Assembly: GCA_026986885.1 (NCBI GenBank)
Contig: JALSNT010000639.1
Span: 1-23,237 of the forward strand
Reading direction: 5' to 3'
Length of the DNA stretch: 23,237 nucleotides
From: Desulfobulbaceae bacterium
Lineage (GTDB): Bacteria > Desulfobacterota > Desulfobulbia > Desulfobulbales > Desulfobulbaceae
Part shown: one piece after another, positions 6,685-15,034 of the stretch
Layout: each line of letters opens with the position of its first letter
How positions within the stretch are numbered: the first letter of the stretch is position 1
Position numbers and translations under genes: made by a program
The notes under the pieces: model-generated
What the model was told of the DNA's origin: nothing
The model's database searches: none
The model's input: the letters and a program-made list of their open reading frames with translations, nothing else

Positions 6685-7612
6685 GCACGGTAGTCGATAT
6701 GCCCGCCATATTATTCGTGATATTGATGGACTTACGCTTGCGGCCATCAGCAGACGTTCGCCCCAGGGGAAAAAACAGGCGGAGGAGTGGGGATGCCGGG
6801 TATATCCTGACTGGCGCGATCTCATTCTTGATGACCGGGTTCAGGCCGTCATCGGTGTTGTGCCGCCGGCATTAAACCTTGCAATATGCCGGGCCTGTGC
6901 CGACGTCGGCAAACCACTGTTGCTGGAAAAACCGCTGGCTGCAGGCCTGGCTGATGCGCGGGAAATTGCCGCTCTTGCCCGGAATGGTGCTTTACGGCTT
7001 ACCGTTGGCCAGACCCTGCGCTATAATAAGGTTATTGGCTGTTTTAAGAAATACCTGCCTGATTTAGGCCCTTTGTACACGGTTTCGGTCAATCAGCGTA
7101 TCGAACCCTCCACCCTTTCCTGGCACGAAGATCCCCGCCTGGCCGGGGCCGGGGTAAGTTATCATACCGCTGTTCATGTCTTTGATGCGCTTCGTTTTAT
7201 CACCGGCCTTGAGATTGTCAGGGTTATGGCCATGACAAGCCGTCGTCATAATCGCGTTCTGGAAGACGGTTTGCTTGCTCTGATTGAAATGGAAAATAAT
7301 GTCCAGGGAGTGGTGGATTGTTCTAAAATCGGGCAGGCCAGGTCCGGAAGATTTGATTTTGTCTGTCGACAGGGGCAATTAACGGGAGACCAAATTTATG
7401 GAACCTGCGAAATTATCCATCATACGACACGCACTGATCTAAAACCAGGTTCGGCTGTCGGGACAATTGTGCCCCTTCTTGCCGACTGGCGGGATTATCT
7501 GGCAGGGACAGGGCCCAATCCGGTAACCGGCGAGGATGGTCTGGCCGCGGTCGCGGTCTGTGATGCCTGCCTGCGGGCGGCAACTGACCAGTGCTGGGCG
7601 GCGGTACGGTGA
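6656..7612 (+). CDS. Gfo/Idh/MocA-family NAD(P)-dependent oxidoreductase
   Basis: A 318-residue protein starting with the Rossmann motif MRIGIIGTGKHGSRYARHI and carrying the family's catalytic-lysine motif LLLEKPLA (EKP at 91-93). A C-terminal alpha/beta domain follows (SVNQRIEPSTLSWHEDPRL and onward). Members reduce or oxidise sugars and related ketones or alcohols, and the substrate here is unknown. Start 6656 is chosen over the longer frame because AGGAG lies about 10 bases upstream and the Rossmann strand begins at once. It overlaps the previous gene by 29 bases and so belongs to the hemA operon end. It converges with the RpiR regulator only 32 bases away, with no obvious terminator between them. 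Confidence 0.85.
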   Translation: MRIGIIGTGKHGSRYARHIIRDIDGLTLAAISRRSPQGKKQAEEWGCRVYPDWRDLILDDRVQAVIGVVPPALNLAICRACADVGKPLLLEKPLAAGLADAREIAALARNGALRLTVGQTLRYNKVIGCFKKYLPDLGPLYTVSVNQRIEPSTLSWHEDPRLAGAGVSYHTAVHVFDALRFITGLEIVRVMAMTSRRHNRVLEDGLLALIEMENNVQGVVDCSKIGQARSGRFDFVCRQGQLTGDQIYGTCEIIHHTTRTDLKPGSAVGTIVPLLADWRDYLAGTGPNPVTGEDGLAAVAVCDACLRAATDQCWAAVR

Positions 7613-7644
7613 ACATGGTGCCGGGGTGGATTTGTTTTGGGGAC

Positions 7645-8523
7645 TTATACTGAGGTATCCGCCAGTTGCCGGTATAACCATTCCGCCTGCTCAATGCACT
7701 CTTTTGCCCTATTCTCCAGCAGTTCGGCCAGGTAGGCAATCAACGCTTCCACGCAGACCATCGGGGCGATTGCACTGTCAAAAACAGACGGCCCGGCAAC
7801 CGGCAGGGCTAAAACACTCTGTGCATATTTACAGCAGGGCGCCTGCCACTGATCGGTAAAGACGACCAGGGTTGCGCCGGCCCGGCAGGCTAATTTGGCA
7901 AACTGGTTGATATCATCCTGATAGCGACGAAAATCAAAGACAATCACGATATCATGTTTCTGGAGAGCAAGCAGTTGGCTGACCATGCTTCTGGAGTCAT
8001 TTGCAACCAGGTGAACACGACCGCGCAGCCCTGTCAGTCCATAACATAGCAGCTCTGCCAGAGACCTGCTGAATCTTCCGCCGATCACGTAGACACAGTG
8101 ACGTTTATCGGCAAGAAGTCTTGCCACCTTGTCGAACTCCACATTCGATGTGGTGTTCACCATTTTGTTTAATGTCCGTATCGCGTAGTGAACATAATTG
8201 CCCAGCGGATCTCCATTTTTGCCTTTGAAGTCGGTGGCGTGATACCTGGAAAGCGGTGATTCCAGAAATTCCGTCAGTTCATTGCGCAACGCCTCCTGAA
8301 ATTCAGGATAGCCGCTATATCCCAGTTTGTTGATGAAACGCAGAACAGTGGCGCCACTGGCGGCTGCATGTTTGCCAAGCTCGGCAATGGTCTTGAGTCC
8401 TGCTGTTGGATCACCGGCAGTCAAAATTATTGCAATCTGCCGCTCTTTTCTGGTGAATCCCTTCTCATGGCGACGAATTCGCTCTCTGATGGTGAATCCA
8501 TTTTCATGAAATGAATTTTTCAC
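7645..8523 (-). CDS. RpiR/MurR-family transcriptional regulator with SIS domain
   Basis: A 292-residue regulator. The N-terminal RpiR-type helix-turn-helix includes LKTIAELGKHAAASGATVLR and FINKLGYSGYPEFQEALRNE, typical of the family (S-x-A-T-V-x-R-F, then G-Y-x-G-[FY]-x-E-F). A C-terminal SIS domain (VYVIGGRFSRSLAELLCYG, DIVIVFDFRRYQDDI) binds a phosphosugar or other small ligand. GTG at 8523 is preferred over TTG 8562 because AAGGA sits 8 bases upstream. It is divergent from the ABC transporter operon, and a perfect inverted repeat lies between them. Hence it probably controls that operon and itself, most likely as a ligand-released repressor. Confidence 0.88.
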   Translation of the reverse strand: MKNSFHENGFTIRERIRRHEKGFTRKERQIAIILTAGDPTAGLKTIAELGKHAAASGATVLRFINKLGYSGYPEFQEALRNELTEFLESPLSRYHATDFKGKNGDPLGNYVHYAIRTLNKMVNTTSNVEFDKVARLLADKRHCVYVIGGRFSRSLAELLCYGLTGLRGRVHLVANDSRSMVSQLLALQKHDIVIVFDFRRYQDDINQFAKLACRAGATLVVFTDQWQAPCCKYAQSVLALPVAGPSVFDSAIAPMVCVEALIAYLAELLENRAKECIEQAEWLYRQLADTSV

Positions 8524-8571
8524 AATAATTATCCTTGTATGTTCCGGTTTGGAGGTTGCCAATGTATCATT

Positions 8572-8608
8572 TGTTTCATTTTACTTGTTGCAAATGGAAA
8601 ATGAAACA
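8572..8608. promoter_or_regulatory. Probable RpiR operator: perfect 11-base inverted repeat
   Basis: TGTTTCATTTT (8572-8582) and AAAATGAAACA (8598-8608) are exact reverse complements separated by 15 bases. A related half site TGTATCATT (8563-8571) abuts the left arm as a direct repeat of TGTTTCATT. The whole array lies between the divergent regulator and ABC genes and overlaps the probable ABC promoter, as expected for a repressor site. Confidence 0.65.
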
Positions 8609-8616
8609 TGTATTCT
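8588..8616 (+). promoter_or_regulatory. Probable promoter of the ABC transporter operon
   Basis: TTGCAA (8588-8593), a 17-base spacer and TATTCT (8611-8616, four of six -10 matches). The right operator arm lies in the spacer. Transcription would begin near 8623, almost at the ATG at 8624, implying a leaderless or near-leaderless mRNA. Confidence 0.4.
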
Positions 8617-8623
8617 CTTTTTT

Positions 8624-9742
8624 ATGGAAAATGTTCTTGTGATACAAGGCCTCAATCATTTTTACGGTGGCCTTCAGGCCCTGAAGGATATCAATCTTTC
8701 TGTGACCGCAGGTGAATTTGTCAGTATTCTTGGTTCCAGCGGCTCCGGAAAATCCACCTTGCTGCGAATTATTGCGGGTCTTGAAATGCCGACCGCCATA
8801 GAAATATTGGCGCTTGAGGGGGTTGATGTTTCACTTGTTCCCGCGAATCGTCGTAATGTTTCCACTGTTTTTCAGCACTATGGCCTCTTTCCGCATTTGA
8901 GTGTGGGGGAAAATGTAGAGTACGGGCTTAAGGTACGTAAAATTCCGGTGCTGGAGAGACGCAGAAAAGCGGAACAACTGCTTGCCCAGGTGAAACTGGA
9001 CGGATTTTATTCACGCGGTGTGGATCAACTCAGCGGCGGCCAGAAACAGCGGGTTGCCCTTGCGCGCAGTCTGGTGCTGGAGCCATCCGTGCTTCTCCTG
9101 GATGAACCTCTTGGCGCACTTGATGAAAAACTGCGCATCGGCATGCAGGTGGAGTTGCTTGCGCTGCATAAAAAGCTTGGCATGACTTTCATCTATGTCA
9201 CCCACAGCCAGGAAGAAGCGCTCACCATGAGTGACCGAATCGTTCTCATGGATCAGGGAAAAATCATCCAGAAAGATACACCTGTCGGTCTGTTTGATCG
9301 TCCCTGCAACAGGTTTGCTGCGGAGTTCATGGGCATTGAAAATACCATCCTGGCAACGGTGGAGACCTGGGATCGGGATGGCGTAACCGCCGTGGCCGAT
9401 AATATCCAATTCAGAGGAGAGTGGAGCGGCGGTAATATGCCGCAACCAGGTGACTCCATTATTGTTGCTTTCCGGGCGGAAAGAGTAAGGCCGGTGACCA
9501 GGGCGCGGCAAGGCGACACCAATACAAATCAACTTAGCGGCAGGGTTATCAATCGAATATATAAGGGAAAATATCTTGATGTAATCATATCTACGGATAT
9601 TGGTGATATTATTATGCGGTTATGGGATGACCGGAACAGTCTTCCCGAAAAGGTACGGGTTCGCTGGAAAGCCCGTCACACGATCATGGTACCGGCTCAT
9701 GACGCATTTAACCAAAGGAGAGAGTGTTATGAAGACAAATGA
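8624..9742 (+). CDS. ABC transporter ATP-binding protein, spermidine/putrescine (PotA)-like
   Basis: A 372-residue ATPase that would drive import with the two permeases encoded downstream. Walker A is G37-SSGSGKST, the Q-loop VFQHYGLFPH (Q84), the signature LSGGQKQRVALARSL (136-150), Walker B VLLLDEPLGALD and the H-loop YVTHSQEEAL (H194). A C-terminal TOBE-like region (about 285-370) is typical of the PotA/UgpC/MalK group. Walker A has Ser-Ser where Pro-Ser is usual. ATG 8624 is chosen because similarity starts there. ATGs at 8594 and 8549 lie in the operator region. No ribosome binding site is visible. The stop overlaps the start of the binding protein gene by 14 bases. Confidence 0.92.
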   Translation: MENVLVIQGLNHFYGGLQALKDINLSVTAGEFVSILGSSGSGKSTLLRIIAGLEMPTAIEILALEGVDVSLVPANRRNVSTVFQHYGLFPHLSVGENVEYGLKVRKIPVLERRRKAEQLLAQVKLDGFYSRGVDQLSGGQKQRVALARSLVLEPSVLLLDEPLGALDEKLRIGMQVELLALHKKLGMTFIYVTHSQEEALTMSDRIVLMDQGKIIQKDTPVGLFDRPCNRFAAEFMGIENTILATVETWDRDGVTAVADNIQFRGEWSGGNMPQPGDSIIVAFRAERVRPVTRARQGDTNTNQLSGRVINRIYKGKYLDVIISTDIGDIIMRLWDDRNSLPEKVRVRWKARHTIMVPAHDAFNQRRECYEDK

Positions 9743-10895
9743 ACCCGGGCAAAAAGTATATTCACGCCGAACGATGTTGAAAACGGGCGCGGCAGCTCTC
9801 GCTGCTGCGGCCTTTGCACCCTGCCTGTCCGGTAAGGCCTTTGCCGCCGGCGGCACGGTACGGGTGATGGGGGTGTCCACCTGTGCCATCCGGGACTGGA
9901 GCGTATTTGCAAAGGATACCGGCCTGAAGATGGAATTCCATGGGATCAACAGCGATCCTGGTCTGTATGTGCAGGAAGTAGTGGCCAATGATGCCGGTGA
10001 GGATTTCGATCTCTTCATCTTTGACGGCGGCATAGAGGACAGGCTGGGCCCCAGCGGTTATTTTCGCAAAATTGATACGTCTGCCTTGAAGATGTGGAAT
10101 GAAGTCTCTAAGGATGTGAAAGCCAGTCCTCTTCTGCAGGGACCGGACGGTACCCAGTATGGCGCGCCCGTTGTCTTTAATGCCGATTCGTTTGCCGTTA
10201 ATACGCAGCTGGTAAAGATGGCGGAACCCTTTTCCTGGGGAGCTGTTTTCGACAATCCGAAGTTTATAGGCAAGGTGGCCATTGAGGATACCTGGTTGAC
10301 CACTCTGCCCAATGCCGCATTGTATCTTATCGGCAAAGGCCGGAAAATAGGCGATCCTGCCGATATGACCCCCGACGAGGTGAAAATGGTGGTCGATTTT
10401 CTGATTGAACGGAAAAGAGCAGGGCAGTTCCGGGCATTCTGGCATTCTTACGAGGAATCCGTTGATCTGCTGGACAACGGAGAAGTGGCCATTGAACAGT
10501 GCTGGGAACCTGTAATCAAGCAGTTGCAACGTGAAGGAAAACCCATCAAGTACGTTTCGGTCAAGGAAGGCTATTCAAAATGGATGATTGGCGCGTATAT
10601 CCCCTCTCAGGCCAAAGGTGAACGTCTGGCCCGGGCGTATAGAGCAATGGACTGGTTTCTTGGCGGCAGATACGGAGCGCTTATGGCGGTACAGCAGGGA
10701 TATGCCACGGCCAACCCTCTGGCCTCACTGAAATTCGCCTCTGAAAACGGGATGAGCAAGGAAGAGGTGAAGGCCATAAAATTGAATATTCAAAAGGTAA
10801 ACGAGAAAATGGCCATGCCTTTGTACTGGCAAAACTCCTCACCGCAACATGTTAAGGTGATTGAGGCTGAATGGCAGCGTTTCAAACAGGCCTGA
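9729..10895 (+). CDS. Periplasmic substrate-binding protein, PotD-like, Tat-exported
   Basis: A 388-residue extracytoplasmic solute-binding protein of the spermidine/putrescine (PotD/PotF) type that delivers ligand to the adjacent permeases. A twin-arginine signal is clear: S12-RRTMLK, then a weakly hydrophobic Ala-rich region ending KAFA-A near residue 40. The mature protein starts GGTVRVMGVS. AAAGGAG is 8 bases upstream of ATG 9729. The Tat signal implies folding, perhaps with ligand or cofactor, before export. The usual polyamine-contact residues cannot be assigned by eye, so the ligand is open. A stem-loop and about 250 bases separate it from the first permease. Confidence 0.9.
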   Translation: MKTNEPGQKVYSRRTMLKTGAAALAAAAFAPCLSGKAFAAGGTVRVMGVSTCAIRDWSVFAKDTGLKMEFHGINSDPGLYVQEVVANDAGEDFDLFIFDGGIEDRLGPSGYFRKIDTSALKMWNEVSKDVKASPLLQGPDGTQYGAPVVFNADSFAVNTQLVKMAEPFSWGAVFDNPKFIGKVAIEDTWLTTLPNAALYLIGKGRKIGDPADMTPDEVKMVVDFLIERKRAGQFRAFWHSYEESVDLLDNGEVAIEQCWEPVIKQLQREGKPIKYVSVKEGYSKWMIGAYIPSQAKGERLARAYRAMDWFLGGRYGALMAVQQGYATANPLASLKFASENGMSKEEVKAIKLNIQKVNEKMAMPLYWQNSSPQHVKVIEAEWQRFKQA

Positions 10896-10913
10896 AATTA
10901 ACTGTTCCGGCGT

Positions 10914-10933
10914 GGGCTTGTGCAAGCAAGCCC
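10914..10933 (+). other. Stem-loop after the binding-protein gene
   Basis: GGGCTTG (10914-10920) pairs with CAAGCCC (10927-10933) around a 6-base loop, with no T run after it. Such structures after binding-protein genes often protect the upstream mRNA and let the binding protein be made in excess over the permeases. Here it may also attenuate transcription into the permease genes. Confidence 0.55.
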
Positions 10934-11036
10934 CCTGGTCCTTTCCTTCTGCCTAAGTTGGGCGATTTTCCTTGCACCTGGGTCTGCAGGTTTTATGCTG
11001 TTTCATTGTAGTTAAGCTTCCATGTGACAGAGCAAG

Positions 11037-11076
11037 GCCATCTTTGGGTTGATTTGAACTTTTTACGAGTTCATCA
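11037..11076 (+). repeat. Second copy of the dispersed 3981-4020 repeat
   Basis: GCCATCTTTGGGTTGATTTG followed by AACTTTTTACGAGTTCAT matches 3981-4018 with one single-base gap and about two substitutions. It lies 66 bases before the permease gene start. An upstream CATGTGACAG (11021-11030) resembles the left end of the first copy, so this may be an internally deleted form of the same element. Confidence 0.6.
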
Positions 11077-11142
11077 TTTATCTTTTTTCATTTGCAGATG
11101 AATCAAACGCTCGGTTTATGTTCTGTTCATTAGTGATAACGC

Positions 11143-12033
11143 ATGGTTAGAGATATATTACACCCCCCGGCCGGAACAAATTATAAAGGCCTGACTATTT
11201 TTCTTTCCGCCTGGAGTTTTTTTGTGCTTATTCCCATTGCCGGATTGTTTCTCTGGTCCTTCCTGACCATGGAAAATTTTCGCCCGGTATGGAATCTGAG
11301 CCTTCAGGCCTACAGGGAGGTGTTAAGCTCGGGCAGATGGCAGGTGGCTTATAGAACACTTGGTACCGCGTCGCTGGTGACCTTGGTTGAAGTAGTCCTG
11401 GCCTTTCCTTTTGCCCTGTGGCTGGCGAAAGGTACACGAAAAACAGGGGTGAAGATCACTGTTCTTGCCCTGCTCACCATTCCGTTTTTCCTCAGCCTTT
11501 CGGCACGCACCATCGGCTGGCGATCCTTGCTGGGCCTGCATGGGCCGATCAATTACTCGCTCATGGCATCGGGCATCACCGATAGCCCGCTGGACTGGCT
11601 TCTGTTCTCTCAGTTCGCTGTTGTCCTGGGATTGCTCGGGCCTTATTTCCCCACCATGGTGTTTCCCCTGTACCTTTCCATTGGTCTGATTGATGATGAA
11701 ATTCTGGCGGCAAGCAAGGACCTGGGGGCCACCCCAAAGGATACTCTTCTGTATGTAATTCTGCCCTTGGCCTTTCCCGGCCTTGGTGCGGGAATTATTT
11801 TCACCTTTATTCCCATGATTGGTGACTCGGTGATTCCCACGCTTCTTGGCGGTGGTCATGTTATCCTGCTGTCTTCTTCGGTGGAAAGTTTGTTGCGTAT
11901 CCTCAACTATTCTGTGGCGGCATCCCTGTCTGTGGTCATGCTGATGCTGATGACACTGATGATTATGGCGGTCAGTTACGTTTCAGTTATTGTGATTAGA
12001 AGGAAAGGTAACCCGCTTGGAGAGATCCGATAA
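11143..12033 (+). CDS. ABC transporter permease, PotB-like
   Basis: A 296-residue inner-membrane protein with about six transmembrane segments. The permease EAA loop EILAASKDLGATPKDTLLYVILPLA (D-L-G-A-x-x-x-D then L-P) docks to the ATPase. It is the first of two permeases of a polyamine/opine-type importer. No ribosome binding site is obvious before ATG 11143. The 247-base gap before it holds a stem-loop and a repeat, so its expression relative to the binding protein may be reduced. Its stop shares one base with the next start (TAATG). Confidence 0.9.
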   Translation: MVRDILHPPAGTNYKGLTIFLSAWSFFVLIPIAGLFLWSFLTMENFRPVWNLSLQAYREVLSSGRWQVAYRTLGTASLVTLVEVVLAFPFALWLAKGTRKTGVKITVLALLTIPFFLSLSARTIGWRSLLGLHGPINYSLMASGITDSPLDWLLFSQFAVVLGLLGPYFPTMVFPLYLSIGLIDDEILAASKDLGATPKDTLLYVILPLAFPGLGAGIIFTFIPMIGDSVIPTLLGGGHVILLSSSVESLLRILNYSVAASLSVVMLMLMTLMIMAVSYVSVIVIRRKGNPLGEIR

Positions 12034-12872
12034 TGAATGGCAGAGAGTGCGCAAAGTCTACGCCTGCCTGGTCTGAACACCCGATTTGGCGGAAAATCGG
12101 GCTTGCCTTCGGCCTTGCGGCATTGTTGCTGATCTATGTTCCAATCCTCTGGCTAATACTCATGTCGTTCAGCGGTGATCCTCTCAGTGGTTTTCCCGGA
12201 GATTTTACAGTCAGGTGGTATGCCAATCTGGGAGAAAGTCGGAACTGGTTGCAGCCGCTTGTCGTCAGTCTGGCTCTTGCCACAGGGGTGTCAATTGTGT
12301 CCATGCTCTGTTCCACGATCGTCGGCCGGACCGTGGCGCGCATGCGAAGAAAAGGAATGGCAGCGGCAGTGCTGGCGGTTACCCTGCTTCCACTTGCCAT
12401 CCCCGGGGTAATCATCGGCACGGCCCTGTTTTTGTATTTTCGAGTGTTGCTTGGTTTCAAAATGGGAATATGGTCACTTTGCATAGGTCATTTTGTCTGG
12501 GCGTTTCCCTTTGCCTTGCTTGCCGTGCTTGTGGTTGCCCTGAGATTTGACATCAGGCTTCTGGATGCAGCGGCCGATCTGGGGGCCGATCCATTGGAAC
12601 GATTCCGGTCTGTGGAGTTTCCTCTGCTGAAGGATGGTATTATTGCCGGCGGTCTTTTTTCATTTTTACTGTCATTCAATGAAATCGCCCGATCGATTTA
12701 TCTGCGAGGCCGAATAGAAACCTTACCGCTCTATGTCTGGCAACAGGCCTCGTCGCACAGGTCCAACGTGGTACTTATCTACCCACTTAATGTGTTGATA
12801 CTGCTTGGATCCACCCTAGTTGTGGTCTTTGCCTTTCGCCGGTTGTTTGGAAAGAATACAGCCGTAAAATAG
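12033..12872 (+). CDS. ABC transporter permease, PotC-like
   Basis: A 279-residue inner-membrane protein with about six transmembrane segments and the EAA loop LLDAAADLGADPLERFRSVE, ending F-P-L-L. It forms the heterodimeric channel with the preceding permease. GGAGAG lies about 8 bases before the ATG, and the TAATG overlap gives coupled translation. Sequence and order fit the PotC/YdcV group. The 60 bases after its stop contain no terminator, so the catabolic genes are read on the same transcript. Confidence 0.9.
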   Translation: MNGRECAKSTPAWSEHPIWRKIGLAFGLAALLLIYVPILWLILMSFSGDPLSGFPGDFTVRWYANLGESRNWLQPLVVSLALATGVSIVSMLCSTIVGRTVARMRRKGMAAAVLAVTLLPLAIPGVIIGTALFLYFRVLLGFKMGIWSLCIGHFVWAFPFALLAVLVVALRFDIRLLDAAADLGADPLERFRSVEFPLLKDGIIAGGLFSFLLSFNEIARSIYLRGRIETLPLYVWQQASSHRSNVVLIYPLNVLILLGSTLVVVFAFRRLFGKNTAVK

Positions 12873-12932
12873 CTTTGGAATAAACAGAAACAGCTAAGTT
12901 TAGGTATTGGAATCCCGGATGGATGAAAGTCA

Positions 12933-14249
12933 ATGAAACAGCAAAATGAAATTGTCATGGCCTGCATCTGTGATTATGCGGGCCTGGTGCGCGGCAAGGG
13001 ATATATTGTCGATCCGACGGACAACAAAAAAGCTGGTGCCATAGGTCTGGCTCCGACGAATTTGATGATTACAGCGTTTGGCGATATAGTCGACAGCCCC
13101 TGGGGATCCAGAGGAGATATCCTCATGATGCCGGTTCAGGAGACCAGAGTGGTTGTAGAATATAATACAGACCAGCCGGCCGAGCGTTTTGTACTCTGTG
13201 ATCTCCTGGAACTTGACGGCAGTCCCTGGAGTTGTTGTCCACGGAACTGGCTGCAACGTGGACTTGATATCCTTGAAAATGAATTCGGCCTGTGTGTCAA
13301 AGCCGCCTTTGAGCATGAATTCCATTATTCAGGTGCATCCCGGCGTCTGGGCAATGCCTATGGTCTTGATGCCATGCGCCTTCAGGGGTTATTCGCCGCC
13401 ACACTGATCAACGCCCTCCAGATCAATGATATTGAACCGGAAATGTTTATGCCCGAGTACGGCCCGCAGCAATACGAGGTTACCTGTGCCCCGGCTCTGG
13501 GTATTGCGGCTGCAGACCGGGCAGTTCGCCTGCGTGAAATCGTACGCAGTGTGGCCCGCTCTTTTGGTCGCAAGGCCACGTTTGCGCCGGTGATGGGGAT
13601 GGGCATGGTGGGAAACGGGGTGCATATCCATTACAGTCTTGTCGACAGGGCGGGCAAGGCCAGGACATATGACCCGGATTCCCGGCATTGCCTGGCCCCG
13701 GATGCGGCCTGTTTTACTGCCGGGATTCTCCGGAGTATGCCTGAATTTATTGCTTTGACGGCTCCATCGGTATTGTCGTATGAACGTTTGCAGCCAAATC
13801 GCTGGAGCGCTGCCTATAATAATCTGGCCGACAAGGACCGGGAAGCAGGGATACGCATCTGCCCCCTGCCTAAGCTTCCCGACATCGAGGCTTCCACCCG
13901 TTTTAATCTCGAGTATCGGGCCGCTGATGCTGCCGCCAACCCGTATCTTGTCCTCGGTGCCATTGTCTGGGCGGGTATTGATGGACTCAGAAACAAACTG
14001 ACCATTCCTGTTCCCACAGAAGGTGATCCCGGAACATTGAGTACAGAGGAGCTGCAGCAGCGTGGGATACAGCGGTTACCGACATCTCTTGGGGAGGCTT
14101 TGTTTGCCCTGCGGAAAAGCAAGCGTTTAAAGAGCTGGATGGGAGACGAATTCCATAACGCATACCTTGTCCATAAGCAGAGCGAATTATCACTTCTGGA
14201 AGGGCTTGATGCTGAGCAGCAGGTCGGACGATATGTTGAATGCTATTGA
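12933..14249 (+). CDS. Glutamine-synthetase-family ligase (probable gamma-glutamyl-amine synthetase type)
   Basis: A 438-residue protein with the catalytic fold of glutamine synthetase: E127 and E129 in AAFEHEFHY, EYGPQQYEV (175-183), the ATP/metal motif NGVHIHYSL (H231 and H233), NRWSAAYNN (R290), and RFNLEYRAADAAANPYLVL (323-341) with R329. The sequence departs strongly from ordinary GlnA, for example in the N-terminal ACICDYAGLVRGKGY. It also sits in an ABC/amidohydrolase operon. In the known PuuA, IpuC and GlnA3/4 cases, such enzymes join glutamate to an amine. I infer ATP-dependent gamma-glutamylation of the imported amine, but another carboxylate could be the acceptor. Confidence 0.85.
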   Translation: MKQQNEIVMACICDYAGLVRGKGYIVDPTDNKKAGAIGLAPTNLMITAFGDIVDSPWGSRGDILMMPVQETRVVVEYNTDQPAERFVLCDLLELDGSPWSCCPRNWLQRGLDILENEFGLCVKAAFEHEFHYSGASRRLGNAYGLDAMRLQGLFAATLINALQINDIEPEMFMPEYGPQQYEVTCAPALGIAAADRAVRLREIVRSVARSFGRKATFAPVMGMGMVGNGVHIHYSLVDRAGKARTYDPDSRHCLAPDAACFTAGILRSMPEFIALTAPSVLSYERLQPNRWSAAYNNLADKDREAGIRICPLPKLPDIEASTRFNLEYRAADAAANPYLVLGAIVWAGIDGLRNKLTIPVPTEGDPGTLSTEELQQRGIQRLPTSLGEALFALRKSKRLKSWMGDEFHNAYLVHKQSELSLLEGLDAEQQVGRYVECY

Positions 14250-15024
14250 GCAGAGCCGGGGAGCGTCGTCCTGGTTTGGGGCCTGTGATCCGGACCCGGT
14301 AATGCTGCTCCCGCCTCGCACCCGGCTGGACATGGTTTTCTGTTGTGATCATGCCGGCAACAGGGTCCCTGAAAAACTGGGTATGCTCGGCCTTGAACCG
14401 GCCGAACTGAACCGGCACATCGGCCTGGATATAGGGATATTCAGCACAACGAATTGGCTGGCCCATTTCCTTGGAGCGCCATTCGTTGCCCAGGCGTATT
14501 CACGCTTGGTAATTGATTGCAATCGCCGTCCCGGTACTTCTCAATCCATTCCGGCATGCAGCGATGCAGTGTTGATTCCGGCTAACCAGTCTCCGGGGCA
14601 GCAGGAACAAAATTTCCGGGAAGAGCATGTTTTTAGACCATATCATCAGGCGGTACAGAGGGTTATCCAGGAATGCGCACAGAACTCCGGTGTCCCGCCG
14701 GCACTTATTGCCATGCATAGTTTTACCCGAGAGCTGAAGGGGAAAAAAAGGCTCTGGGATATAGGGGTTATTTATGACGATACCTCCGAAATTGGAGAGC
14801 ACGTCCTTCATTTACTGCAAGGATATGACGAACTTAATATTGGCTGCAATGTGCCTTATCAGATCGATTTTACGAATGATTATACCATTCCGGAACATGC
14901 AGTTCAGAACAGCTTGCCGTATGTGGAGATTGAGATCTGTCAGGATCTTATCGTGACCTGTGCGGGGCAGCGTAAATTAGCCGACCTGCTCGTACCTGTC
15001 CTTGTCCAAGCGGTTTCCGTATAA
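14209..15024 (+). CDS. N-formylglutamate amidohydrolase-family hydrolase
   Basis: A 271-residue protein of the N-formylglutamate amidohydrolase (FGase) family. Visible family motifs are FCCDHAGNRVPEKLG near the N-terminus, LNRHIGLDIG, SRLVIDCNRRPGTS and ALIAMHSFTRELKGKKR. HutG-type FGases hydrolyse N-formyl-glutamate to formate and glutamate, but no histidine-degradation gene is nearby. Next to a GS-like ligase it more likely cleaves a related N-acyl or gamma-glutamyl amide. Two starts are possible: ATG 14209 after GGAAGGG, or ATG 14233 with less overlap into the previous gene. Both overlap the ligase gene. Confidence 0.85.
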   Translation: MLSSRSDDMLNAIEQSRGASSWFGACDPDPVMLLPPRTRLDMVFCCDHAGNRVPEKLGMLGLEPAELNRHIGLDIGIFSTTNWLAHFLGAPFVAQAYSRLVIDCNRRPGTSQSIPACSDAVLIPANQSPGQQEQNFREEHVFRPYHQAVQRVIQECAQNSGVPPALIAMHSFTRELKGKKRLWDIGVIYDDTSEIGEHVLHLLQGYDELNIGCNVPYQIDFTNDYTIPEHAVQNSLPYVEIEICQDLIVTCAGQRKLADLLVPVLVQAVSV

Positions 15025-15034
15025 GGAGTTGAAA

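Noticed and set aside
9762..10529. 255-residue minus-strand frame inside the binding-protein gene
   Set aside because: It is antisense to a well-supported PotD-like gene with a Tat signal. Its composition is that of a shadow frame.
14209..15024. Histidine-utilisation (HutG) assignment for the FGase-like gene
   Set aside because: No hutH, hutU or hutI gene is nearby. The neighbours are a GS-like ligase and an amidase.
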